Translations under genes and position numbers: made by a program
Part shown: one piece after another, positions 9,599 through 19,352 of the stretch
Position numbering within the stretch: the first letter of the stretch is position 1
How the letters are laid out: every line of letters begins with the position of its first letter
NCBI GenBank assembly: GCA_001566295.1
Contig: KQ964311.1
Span: 1-28,000, forward strand
DNA: 28,000 nt
Direction of reading: 5' to 3'
DNA from: Microdochium bolleyi
Lineage: Eukaryota; Ascomycota; Sordariomycetes; Xylariales; Microdochiaceae
Notes under the pieces: model-generated
Seen by the model: only the letters and a program-made list of their open reading frames with translations
Told to the model about the DNA's origin: nothing
Databases searched by the model: none

Positions 9599-12061
9599 AT
9601 ACATCTCCGCCCTCCATGAGCGGATCCGCCGGCTGGAGGGTGCGGTGCGCGCCCAGGCCGAGTCGTCACGGAGCAGCCCCCGGGCTTTAGGGGTCCCGGG
9701 GGACCTGGGCAGCCGGACTGGAAACCCCGTCCGCACCACCACCGAACCACCCCCAGAGGACGTCGCCAGCGCCCCGTCCCTTCGCCTTACCTCCCCTCCA
9801 GCCACCGACACAGCAACACGCCACGTCCCTTGCCGCGATGGAGCGCCGAAGAGCCAGCACGCTAGGTCCGTCGACTCGCGGATCACGGCCATGGGCACTG
9901 TCGCCTCTGAGGACAGTCTCGGACGACGATGCCACCCGAATGGACGATTTCTACGGCAACTCGTCTGCCGCCTCCTTCGTCAGGGAGGCCTGCAACGGCG
10001 TCATGACCCTCAACGAGGTCCTCAACCCCCCTCTCTCTCGCCTCACACCCGACCCCGCGTCGATCTTGTTCCCAGCTCTCGCCACTAGCACAACTCGGCG
10101 TCCTTTGCCCTGCCCCCTCGGGCCCTTGCCGACCACCTCGTCGCGCTCTACTTTGACCGTATCTTCTACCTGTACCCCTTCTTCCACAGGCCTAGCTTCA
10201 ACAGGGCATACCAGTCCCTATGGGAGCCTGCCGGTCCGGGCCACCCGCCGAAAAGACCTTTCGTCGACCCGAACCCGGACCTGGACCCCCCGCTCTTCAT
10301 GGGATTGGGAAGCTCCCTCAACGCCGGCGCAGACTCCATCGTCTTCCACTGCGCCCTCAACGCCATCTTCGCCCTTGGGTGTCACTTCTTCGACGGGATC
10401 GGCAACGACCGGGACACTACCGCCCTGACGATCCTGAACTGCAGCAAGTCGCTCATGACGCTGGACTTTCTCGAGTCGGACCCCCTGGGCGTCGCGCAGG
10501 CGCTGCTCATCATAACTCTGTTCCTTCAGAGCACCCCATTTCCTGGCCCGTGCTGGAACAGTGTCGGCATCGCGTGTAGGCTCGCCCAGGGCACCGGCCT
10601 CCACAGTGAGACCGGCGGCGGCAGGCACCCGCCGCTCGAGAAGGAGATACGGAGGCGGGTATGGCACGGCTGCGTGTTGCTTGACATGCGAGTAGTTCTC
10701 CGTGCCCATTCTCTCTTTTTGATTGGAAAAAAATGGATGCTAACGTCGCGCGGGGGCGTGCGTAGGCTTGTCAGCATGGCATTCGGCCGCCCAACCATGA
10801 CCATGCATGCTTCCAATATTCCGCTGCCTTCGCTCGCCGACGACGAGGGCGACGATGCTCGAGCCGCCACCGCCGGGCCGGAGGTCCCGTCTCGCATGGG
10901 ATACTTTACGCAGAGCATCCGCCTCTCCATGATCCTGGAGAAGATCCTCGACAGGGTCTATCAGCCCTGGAGGGGCAAGGCCAGGAGGAACGAGGCCCAC
11001 GACCGCAGCAACTTTGACGCCGTCATTGAACTCGACTCGGAGCTCACGTCGTTCGAGGCCTCGGTGCCTGGCTTCCTCGCCTGGACGGGCGGGGCTGTTC
11101 TGCCGGCTTCCGGCTTCGAGCTGCTCGTACTCATGCAGCGGAACGTGCTCAAGGGCCGGTGAGTGGTGTCCCCCCCTTTCTGTCGCGCTTGCTCTTTGTG
11201 CCTCCCGTGTTTGGCACGCGTTCGTTAAACCATACTGACGGATTGGGGAAGATTCTTTTACGTGCGGCTGATGCTGCATCGACCCTTGCTTTCCAGCTTG
11301 TGGACTTCGCATCGCTCGCAAGCGGGCGGCGCTGCGGCAGCCGGGTCGGGCTCGGATCCTGCCTGCTCAGCCAGCAGCCTTCGGTCCTCCTTGACCGTCC
11401 AGTGCGGCATTTCCTGTGTCCGCTGCGCCATGGACCTGCTGGACCTGACGTACAGCACCTATGAGACGCAGCATGGCACTACGTGGTGGTGGAGCGCCCT
11501 CTGTGAGTCATAAATCCATGATTGGGCACCCGCCTATCTCCCCCTCCCCCACGACGGGAATGCCTGCAATGAGGAGGCTGGCACGCTGACGATGGGGCAT
11601 GTGTGAAAAGACGCGTCGACTGCCGGACTGGTGCTGGTGATGGCTCTCTCGTGCCCACCACTGCTGCACACGTCCCTCGATATCCACTCCCTTGAGACGT
11701 CCTGGGGAGTCTGCTGCGCAATCCTGGCTCAGCTCGCGGACCTGAACGCGAGCGTGCGTAAGTCGCTCGACCTGCTGGACAGGTTCTACAACCTGACCCG
11801 CGCTGACACGGGCAAGTCTTTCTGCATTGGCAACTTATACGAATACATGAACTTGCTGTGGCTGACATCGACCTACCTATCCTACCTTCAGGTGCCGAGG
11901 AGTCCTCACCTGCGCTCATCAACGCCGCCCAGAACGGGGATACACTGCCCGACCTGATGGCGCATTTCTACCCCGAAGACATGATGAGCGACCTTGGTTA
12001 CCTGGGTCTGGATCTCGATATGATGGGAGGTGAACATCTGTCGTGGAGCACGTCGACTTGA
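9599..12061 (+). CDS. Fungal-specific transcription factor (Fungal_trans domain), 5' end missing, one frame break, two GC-AG introns
   Basis: Exons 9599-10017, 10089-10687, 10766-11158, 11252-11502, 11611-11811 and 11892-12061 join with matching phases. The start is a YISALHERIRRLEGAV coiled-coil linker, which in this family directly follows a Zn2Cys6 cluster. ITAMGTVASED and DDFYGNSSAASF precede the regulatory domain: LVALYFDRIFYLYPFFHRPS, RRVWHGCVLLD, LVSMAFGRPTM, FFYVRLMLHRPLL. The C-terminus is acidic (HFYPEDMMSDLGYLGLDLD). A +1 base near 9921 shifts frame between the linker and the SSAASF block. Introns 10688-10765 and 11812-11891 fit only with GC donors (GCGAGT, GCAAGT); the others use GT. 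Such proteins activate pathway genes, so by position it may regulate the adjacent oxidoreductases. With no DNA-binding cluster visible, it may be truncated or have a distant first exon. Confidence 0.75.
10688..10765 (+). other. GC-AG intron in the transcription factor gene
   Basis: The donor GCGAGT, a branch site GCTAACG and the acceptor CGTAG give a 78-nt intron. Only the GC donor restores phase and the family motif (LLD-x-x-VSM-x-x-GRP). The nearest GT donors leave the exons out of phase. Confidence 0.6.
11812..11891 (+). other. Second GC-AG intron in the same gene
   Basis: The donor GCAAGT (best GC-donor consensus), the branch site GGCTGAC and the acceptor CCTTCAG give an 80-nt intron. 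Splicing gives DTG-AEESSPAL and an acidic C-terminus of the usual type. The alternative GT donor four bases downstream leads into a basic, unlikely frame. Confidence 0.6.
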
Positions 12062-13002
12062 GGTCGACTTGGCCCATGTGCGTCTTTTTATATCCGTGGT
12101 CAATGCGTGTCAGTCATGACCGGCCGTTCTATCACCAGTTTTGTCGCGAGGGGTTGAGTTTCATCACTGATCGCGCAAGAGACAGCAGTCGAGTCCAGAC
12201 GAGGCCAAACGTGTGGATGAGATCAGTGATGCTCCAGGCACGACAGCCCCTGCTGGAGCGACCAAGGTTGACCTTTCAAGGTTGTATGGAGAAGAAGGAT
12301 GATTTCGGTTCCCTGACCGGGCCCTGTTGTAGGGTCTGGCAGCCTTCCCGTGCAGCCATCCGGCGGTCTATGGCGCAGCTTTTTCGAATCGCCCCTGACC
12401 ATCCCGATGCCAGGCCGCCACTGCCAGAATAGTGTCAAAAACCACAGCGGTCTTTGACACTTGGGGATTTCAATATTGTGCCTCTTTAATTCCCCGTTCT
12501 AACAAAACTCTGTCCCGATGGTCCGGCCCAGCGCTGCAAGCTTGAAAAAAATTGATACTCCTAACATCAGCGTGCGGGGGGGCCAGCCTGCGTTAGGCAC
12601 ACGAGTTCGTAGCACAGGCATATAGTGTGGGATAGCCTTAGTGTGTTGGCCTTTTCAGCCTAATATTGTACCGAGGATACCACGTTGTCTACGATACGTG
12701 GTGAGAAAAGCAGCCTGAAATCTATTTGTCTTGCAGAGAGAGGTATAGTGGTCTTGGGGCTCATCCAGCAGTATCCGAATTCAACTGATCATTATCAGCA
12801 CTTGTGGTATAGAGATAGCAAGGACCATCGCACCTTTTCGAAGTCCCCGCTTCGATCCAGCGGTGCTCGTTCTGAACGTCACACGTAGTTATTTATTCTG
12901 TTAATATCGCCGTGGTTGGCATGTAAACATGGCTCCACACAACCACGATCATGTTAGCCGAGGATAATGACATTGCCAACCCTGGTCTAGAAACAAAACA
13001 CA
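12062..13002. other. Gene-free stretch before the transposon
   Basis: There is no gene I can support. It contains a short perfect inverted repeat (GTGTCAAA at 12432-12439 and TTTGACAC at 12453-12460, 13-nt loop) that could be a regulatory palindrome or RNA hairpin. The rest is unremarkable. Confidence 0.5.
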
Positions 13003-13004
13003 TA

Positions 13005-13049
13005 ACGTAATCCACAAGCGAGTGGATCGCACAAGCCAGTGGATCGGTC
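13005..13049 (+). repeat. Left terminal inverted repeat of the transposon
   Basis: 45 bp starting ACGTAATCC, perfectly complementary to 14817-14861; identity extends 4 bp outside through the TA and flanking CA/TG. Inside it are two near-identical tandem units (ACAAGCGAGTGGATCG and ACAAGCCAGTGGATCG), probably paired transposase-binding sites. Confidence 0.9.
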
Positions 13050-13297
13050 TTCGGGTACTCGTACGACAATGTATAAGAGAAATCAACCACAACGCCTTAA
13101 ATCAATTAAAACTATTCAGAATCCTCTTCTCCAGAGGCAGATGCAACTTTCTGACACGTCTGCGCATTATAACCAGGCTCGCCGCAGACGCCACAGCGTC
13201 GCGCACGCGTTCCTGGCCTTCTCGTACGACCACTATTCCGAGTCGTTTCTGCTTCTAACTACACCGTCACGTCCAATTAAGACTTCAAATCCTTTGC

Positions 13298-14762
13298 CTA
13301 ATCAATCGTAAGGGACCCTCCTTTCTGTAACTGCTTTTTCTTTGTACGACGACGGCGGCTGAGGCGGTTATTTGCATCTCGAAGTTCGGCCAGGTCGTGG
13401 CGCATAAGGGTCTGCTCGTGCACCATCATTGAGATTCCTTTATTCAGCTGCTGTAAGCTTGCAATAATTGGCGAAGGAGAGCTACCTTGATGTCGTATGA
13501 TGCGGTTTTTGATATATTCTGTCTGCGATTCGGCCTCAATTGGATTGTTTGGCGTCTTCGAGACCCATGGTAGTGGCAGGCCAGTAGAGGACCCAGGCGG
13601 TGTCGGCGTACGAAGCTTCATATCTAGCTGCGAAATCACATAATCCGGGTCGTACGGTACTAGGCCAGTTGCTCGGAAGCCTGCTTGGACGTTTGGCTTG
13701 GCCATTGCAGCGTTGTGCGCCTTATAAAAGGCTGGGAGGAAGTCCTCCTTTGCGATATGCGTAATATGCGCCCGCATTAGACCCTCGATTTCTTTGCCGT
13801 ACGCCCGTTTTAGAGGTCCAAAGCACCCAACATCAAGAGGCTGGAGCTTATGCGACGAGTGAGCAGGCATACAGAGCGTTATAATGCTCTGCTCCTTGCA
13901 GAATACCTCGAAATCGGTCGAATGGTGGCTCTCGTGGCCGTCGAGGATCAGGAGCCGGAAAGCACGTACGACTCTTTGTATGGAAACCGAAGTGTTTCGC
14001 CCATTCTAGACCGCGCTCGTTCGTCGTCCACCCATTTTCAGAGAGTGCGATTGCCCAGTCAGGCGGTAGAGGGCTGTCGGACGTCCAGGAGTCGAGGTGG
14101 ATCTTGCCTGCGAAGATAATGTACGGCAGGATCGAATTGCCGGACGACCCAATACACTGGATAGCTGTAACCCATTCCTGGTTGCCTTGTTGTACGGCTC
14201 TAGGCCTTCCGTGTCGACCGGAGGTTGTAACGACTGTTTCTGCAGAGATTTTGCCCATTGCAAACCCGGTCTCGTCGAAGTTGTAAATATCGTCATCGTG
14301 GATTCCGTATTTCGCGATTACGTTCCGTACGATGGAAAACCACGCGCGATACGCGTCTGGATCTTCGCAGAGGACTCTCTGGTAGTCGATTCTTCGATTA
14401 AAACGCGTCCGGAGCTTAGGTCGTCGTCGTACGAAGTTTGCGGTCCAGTTCGTTCCAACGCGTGGCGCGTCGCGTTGGCGGAGGAGTTGATCCGCCATTT
14501 CTCGAACACTACTTATCCGCGGCGGAAACGATCGCGAATCTAGGTCGATTACATATCGTACAATGCTATCCTCTTCGTACGAGGTCAAATTCTGATTGTG
14601 TGGTCGGGTATCGCGTTTCGCAGGTTGGCCGGCTCGTCGTCGCTGGAGGGTAGAGAATGATACGTTGTAGATTGATGCAGCCTTTTTTAGGCTTAAGTTT
14701 GGGTCCGATTGAAGCGCCTGAAGCGCTAGAATCACGTCGCTTTCGATTGATTGTCGTCCCAT
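13298..14762 (-). pseudogene. Fot1/pogo-family DDE transposase, frameshifted
   Basis: ATG at 14762 opens a frame with an HTH (about residues 20-45, LKKAASIYNVSFSTLQRRR), a CENP-B/Tc5-like second DNA-binding part (about 60-120, GTNWTANFVRRRP) and the DDE_1 catalytic domain. The first catalytic Asp is in NFDETGF (D163). Near 13963-13970 one extra base shifts the frame. The other frame supplies LLILDGHESHH (second Asp), MPAHSSHKLQPLDVGCFGPLK (third Asp region) and the basic tail RRRRTKKKQLQKGG, ending at 13298. Joined length is close to 490 residues, a little shorter than Fot1. The protein would cut and paste the element at TA sites, but this copy cannot make it without frameshifting. Confidence 0.88.
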
Positions 14763-14816
14763 AATTATTGGTAGAGAAAAGGAGGAAAGAAGGAGACCTG
14801 CACGAAAGTGGCAGAC

Positions 14817-14861
14817 GACCGATCCACTGGCTTGTGCGATCCACTCGCTTGTGGATTACGT
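14817..14861 (-). repeat. Right terminal inverted repeat of the transposon
   Basis: Perfect inverted copy of the left repeat with the same two tandem units, ending GGATTACGT just before the TA at 14862-14863. Confidence 0.9.
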
Positions 14862-14865
14862 TATG

Positions 14866-15280
14866 GCTTTTTAATCTGATGCTCAGCAATCTTTCATTAC
14901 CTTCCCATTCCCTTACCAGACAGCTCCACCTCAAGCGGCGTGACTGATAGCCACAACCGGAGCTCTTCCAATCTCTTAAATTTTGTCGACCTAACCCCCA
15001 GCTTCTTAATTCCTTGTCCCAGACTTCGCCATGACATCCTCTACACCGCAGGCAGCCATTCCCACACCATCATAGACTACTTCCTCGTCGAAAGACCAGA
15101 CTATGGCCCCTGCCGTAGCCCAGGATACATTTAAGTGAGACTACTATCCTTGGGGTCAGTGGTGCTCGTGCTTGGCTGCCATCGAAAGCTCGACTCGCAC
15201 TTCAGTCCACATGGGAGACGTAGAACCAGCCTTATCACGCACGGGGAGAAACAAGAGAAATTACGCTTGGGGGTTTGCTT
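14866..15280. other. Spacer between transposon and bZIP gene
   Basis: About 415 bp with no supportable gene. It should contain the 3' UTR of the bZIP gene. Confidence 0.5.
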
Positions 15281-16126
15281 CTACCAATCTAGACTTAACT
15301 TCCTAACCTTCCCCAACATGTAATTCTGGATAACCTGGTCCTTGCAAGTGCCATGGCGCAGGATCTCCGTCTTGAGAGCGAGGATCTCATTGCGTAATTC
15401 CTTAACGTGGGCGCTTAGAACACTGTTCTTCTCCGAGAGCTGTTTCTCTATCTCTTGGAGCTCTGTAATTTCACGCTTCGTCTTATTGCGATACTTAGTC
15501 GCAGCTCTTCGGTTCTTTTCGCGAATCGTCTTCTTCTTATTGCTGCTTCGAGGGGCCCTTGTATCTGACCGCGTGGACTGTGACGCGAAGCTTGCCGTTG
15601 TATCTGGCGACCCTGTGCTATGTATGTCTATCTCGCTATGCCTACGTTTCGTGCCGGCGAGCTGCGGTATCTCCGAGCTGTGTTGCTCCTGATGCTCGTA
15701 GTAGCTATGGCACCTGAGTGCTGATAACGAAGGCTCCGGTGTAATTCCCCTAGGGCTAGTGTGTGTCGAGGCGCTGGCAATGTTGGAAAAGGTGGTATGA
15801 TCGCTGGCTGGGGATATTGGCCACGAGTGTGTGCTCGAGGCGTTGTCGTGAAGAACAGTGTTCGAGATTTGTGAGGCAATGATGGTGCCGAAGGGGATTG
15901 CGTCGTATGGCTGCAAGGGCATATTGTACATCTCGGGCCCAAGGTCCATGATAAAGCCGCCGTCTACGGCAGATAAAGGGGCGTCCGAATGGATGGGGTT
16001 GCCATCAAGGACCATCCAGGACATGTCGCCAAACTCGTCGCAGGCTAGGCCAAAATTACCTCCGGACGAGTTATGTACTGTATGTGTGGATGGTTGGTGT
16101 TGCGTATGGTCTGAAAGGGCAGCCAT
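15281..16126 (-). CDS. bZIP transcription factor (ATF/CREB-like)
   Basis: A single 281-residue frame beginning at an ATG in a strong context (CTACCATGG). Residues 1-195 are low-complexity, rich in Ser, Thr, His and Pro, as in fungal regulators. The bZIP domain lies at about 199-265: basic region KKKTIREKNRRAATKYRNKTKR with the invariant Asn-x7-Arg (NRRAATKYR), followed by a zipper with Leu at 223, 230, 237, 244 and 251, exact heptads. The following HGTCKDQVIQNYM resembles the segment after the zipper in fungal Atf1-type stress factors. It should bind CRE-like DNA as a homo- or heterodimer in the nucleus. It could respond to stress or regulate the nearby metabolic genes; position alone does not decide. 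No break or intron is seen. Confidence 0.9.
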   Translation of the reverse strand: MAALSDHTQHQPSTHTVHNSSGGNFGLACDEFGDMSWMVLDGNPIHSDAPLSAVDGGFIMDLGPEMYNMPLQPYDAIPFGTIIASQISNTVLHDNASSTHSWPISPASDHTTFSNIASASTHTSPRGITPEPSLSALRCHSYYEHQEQHSSEIPQLAGTKRRHSEIDIHSTGSPDTTASFASQSTRSDTRAPRSSNKKKTIREKNRRAATKYRNKTKREITELQEIEKQLSEKNSVLSAHVKELRNEILALKTEILRHGTCKDQVIQNYMLGKVRKLSLDW

Positions 16127-17747
16127 GGTAGAAGCTATGTGTGGTCGCCTGAGTCTCGCTGGCTTGAGCGGGAGATTTGTGCTACCACTTGTCGTCCTTG
16201 ATCATTGTTCTTGTTGGTGTGGCCGTGGAAAAAATGGGGGTCGAGGTGGGATGGCAAGGTACGGCTTATCAGTGCGTGCCGAGGAATGGCGCTGGCTCTC
16301 TGGTGAACAAGAACGCGCAGCCGGACAGATAAGCAACGCCGGCCGTGACGTAATTAATGACGAAAGCGCAGGAGCGGGGTGCAAGTGGCTGGGCTCGGTG
16401 AGAAGCTCCGGCAGGCCCGCTCCTAGGTCTCGTCAGGGCAATACCCCTCACTCGCGAAGGCTCCTGTTGGCTGGCTCACGCCTCCCGCTTAACACGAAAC
16501 AGGCAAGCCTCCGAATCAGGCCCCCGCTGGCAAGCGGAAACGCCACTCGGTCGGTTTGCACCTTAATTGGTTGGCTGTGCGGTGCGGAGAGGCAACCCGC
16601 GCCCGGCTCGCGCCCGGATTGGTTGTGTGAGCTCGACGCCGGGGCCAGTCATCCATGAGATCTCGATCCCACATTCGCCTGCCACGAGGCATGGCATTTA
16701 ACATCTGCTTCCTGCAGCCCGTCCCTCAGTGCCCAACCCCAGCGCATTTCACGCTGCTCCGCCACCCGCGAACCCGAATCATCCCTAGGAACCCGCTTTT
16801 CGCGATTCCCTGGGGCGTTGTGGAGTCCGGGGCTGGGAGCCTTGAAGAGTCGGAGCACCGCGGGCCCAGAAGTGAGCGAGAGTCGCCGCGCGACTCTGGC
16901 CAAATGCTACCATCGCTCTGCCAACCCCAGTAGCCTGTGACGGGCATCGGCAAGGCAGGCTGTGAGCAGAAGAGTGCGGGCACTGGCCCAATCAATCCCT
17001 TACAGAGTGTCCGGACTTTTCTGCTTACAGCCTCGCAAGGGTCAACGAAAGCCAGAAATGGAGGGGCGGCGGAGCTTTTATGGACGATTCATAGTGCTGA
17101 ACAATATTCACACAGTCCTAAGCCACACGCGGGTCTATGTGGCCTGTGTGCGAATCGTCTCAATTGAGTTGTTGTGGACACTGATTGTGGTCACTACTGT
17201 AACCACCCTTTGGAGAAGCTTAGCTTCTAGGATGGGGGCCACCTCGTCATAGCAGCGTCATGGCTCGTCTTAAGACTTTCAGCCGACAGTCAGCGCGTGC
17301 TGTGTCGTCACTTGTCAGCAAGGCTCCAGAGTTAGATTTGTAACTCCTCGCAAATCCACCGGTGCAGGGTCGCCACATGCTCTAACCTAGTGCAATTGTC
17401 ATTTTCTATAGGATCACTGGGACTGACTGACATGCATGCGGGCGCCCACCGTGGAATATGTCCGTCAAAGTCCTGTTTGTGGAAGCAGTCCATCCTTAAG
17501 GCCCCCCTGGGGGTAGATGCGGGGAATGGCTCACTACCCCGTAAGCCCAGACACCTAAGGCATAAGGTTCAAGCCATGGACTCAGGCTCCGCCGCCGCCG
17601 AAAACATGCATATAAACAGGGGCGCCCACTGCTATCTGAATAGTACAGTAGAGTAGCGCGGCAATTTTAAATCCGGATTGCAGCCGCAATGTTTCTGGTC
17701 TCACGACCCTTCTTTTGCATTCTACGACTTATCAAAGTTAACACGCA
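16127..17747. other. Gene-poor region upstream of the bZIP gene
   Basis: About 1.6 kb without a gene I can support. The part next to 16126 is presumably the bZIP promoter and leader. The 16.3-16.9 kb part is GC-rich, and its several open frames look like chance frames with Arg/Pro/Ser-rich translations. A TATA box lies at 17611. Confidence 0.5.
17611..17616 (+). promoter_or_regulatory. TATA box upstream of a tentative small gene
   Basis: TATAAA within GCATATAAACAGGGG, 132 nt before the ATG at 17748, a plausible promoter distance for a fungal gene. Confidence 0.4.
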
Positions 17748-17975
17748 ATGGATGAAACCACCACAGCACTCCAGCGCCGCAAGAGTTCCTATCATGAGCG
17801 GCAAACACTTGGCTCCGCCAGACCTGTCATTGCTTCCAAGCCAGAGACTCCATCACAGAATCCCAGCGATCCTGGGCGATACCACAGATCTGTAGACATC
17901 AGGAGCGCAAAGATTCTACATAATGACTCACATTCTGAAGTCGTCAATGAGTGGCTGCGCAATATGTCTCCCTGA
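17748..17975 (+). CDS. Tentative small or first-exon hypothetical protein
   Basis: 75 codons from an ATG with G at -3 and +4, preceded by a TATA box. The translation (MDETTTALQRRKSSYHERQT...) is hydrophilic and has coding-like codon choice but no recognised domain. Just after the stop, TGATTTTGTAG resembles a branch site and acceptor, followed by an open stretch reading EGDPDNTEDSGWRTTLSQ (about 17984-18037). The frame may thus be the first exon of a longer gene whose later exons could include 18322-18450 and 18632-18892. I cannot fix the splice pattern. It may be a real small gene, a degraded one, or chance. Confidence 0.35.
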   Translation: MDETTTALQRRKSSYHERQTLGSARPVIASKPETPSQNPSDPGRYHRSVDIRSAKILHNDSHSEVVNEWLRNMSP

Positions 17976-18317
17976 TTTTGTAGGAGGGCGACCCGGATAA
18001 CACCGAGGATAGCGGCTGGAGGACTACGTTATCTCAGGTCAGATAAGGATCTCTGCATTGAGAAGAAAGCCAATAGTGTGCTCAGCTTGGTTAAGAAGGG
18101 GGCCTAAGGGTTGGACGCTCGTTATTCACGGCGAGGTGTACTTTAGCTAGATGCGGGCTAGCTCGCCAGTACAACCCGCAAGACCCAAGCTGCCATGCAA
18201 CCTATATCCGTTATCATATGCACGATCTAGGGAAAATATTACTAGTACAGAAAGCCGCACCCCAGGTAATGGTTGTAGGAACTTAAGTATCCCCTCTGCG
18301 GAATCCTTCTCCCACAT

Positions 18318-18892
18318 GTGCAGGTGGACCGAGAGTCAGGGTCTGATTTGTGGGGCCGATGCCGAAGAAAAAAGGATGATCAACCAGGAAAACGGCCTAT
18401 TCGGGAATCGGACTCCGTGCACTACAACCCTCCAATAGCATTCTACATACACCTAACTGCTCGCAGCGCGCCTGAGTGTGGGAGCCACCGTCAGTCATAC
18501 CAACCGCACGAGAAGTTCCCAAGCGGCGGTCCGGTATCGCGCGAAGCCGCCCGCTCGGCATCTGCGCGCACGGTCCGTTCGTGGCCCCACAGCGACTGCC
18601 AGCAGCATAATATGGTAGCCGCCCCGCCACTGTGGTACTCAACAGCTCCCATCTCCTCGCAACATCGCCTCCGCGCCTGTTTGTCCCATTCTCCACGGAG
18701 TCGCGCCGGGATCAATTGTTTCATGACCAAAGTTCGACGCCGTGCTGCGCCCGCAGCATACCGATGTTGGACCCTTTGGATGCGACCCTCAAAAGCATCT
18801 ACGTCACATTCTTGACTCGGTCGCAACTCGTTGAGTGGTTTGACAACTATGGTATGGGCGACGTTCCTTCGAGCAGCGGAGGCCCGTCATGA
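18318..18892 (+). other. Weak coding signal, possible later exons
   Basis: An acceptor-like CCCACATGTGCAG at about 18309-18321 is followed by an open frame starting VDRESGSDLWGRCRRKKDD. In another frame, 18632-18892 reads SIPMLDPLDATLKSIYVTF and LVEWFDNYGMGDVPSSS before a TGA. Composition is protein-like, but no family is recognised and no complete gene model can be drawn. Confidence 0.2.
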
Positions 18893-19352
18893 TTAGACGA
18901 GATCTGAGCAACTCAGTGTCCTGAGGATATGTGCTGTCATTCTTGGGTTTATGTACTTCCGTCGTTCCTCTTATGCATCACGGTGCAGAAACGGTACTTT
19001 GACACGCGGAAGGGATGGAGATTCCATAGAGATATATTGCATAATTGCCGGCTCGACATCTTAAAGAATAACGGCACATCGAAGGCTAATTGTATCGCGA
19101 CCCATTTGTGTTTTGCTTATATACAACAACAAACCAAAAACCTGGGAACAGTACGTATCCGAGCCTATGAACTGGTTTCAACTACAGTATGGCTAGAACT
19201 AGGAACTGATGAAATCGCCGAAGGTTCAGTTCTGGTCGAGTTCGGGCTGGGGCAGAACTCTCTCGCTCGACCCGGAGGAGCTTATTACAGAGATAATATC
19301 CTTGATCCTGTACAATTATTAGCATCGCTTTGTAAGAATCCCCTCTGAAAAC
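18893..19352. other. Unassigned stretch with a 139-codon open frame
   Basis: The plus strand holds an open frame from 18929 to 19348 without recognisable domain or promoter. It is AT-richer than the neighbouring genes. It may be the 3' UTR or spacer of the minus-strand gene that ends at 19353. Confidence 0.3.

Larger units (their letters stand above)
13005..14861 (-). mobile_element. Fot1/pogo-like (Tc1-mariner superfamily) DNA transposon
   Basis: A complete element of 1857 bp with matching terminal inverted repeats and a pogo-type transposase on the minus strand. TA dinucleotides flank it at 13003-13004 and 14862-14863, the target duplication expected for this superfamily. Size, TIR length and DDE transposase agree with the fungal Fot1 group. 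The transposase is broken by one frameshift, so this copy is probably non-autonomous. Unlike the NLR relic it shows no obvious RIP damage, which suggests a recent insertion or inactive RIP. Confidence 0.9.

Noticed and set aside
10218..11321. Minus-strand frames opposite the transcription factor
   Set aside because: GC-rich shadows; the plus strand has coherent family motifs and phased introns.
15858..16658. 266-codon plus-strand frame
   Set aside because: Overlaps the bZIP gene and its promoter; composition is random-like.
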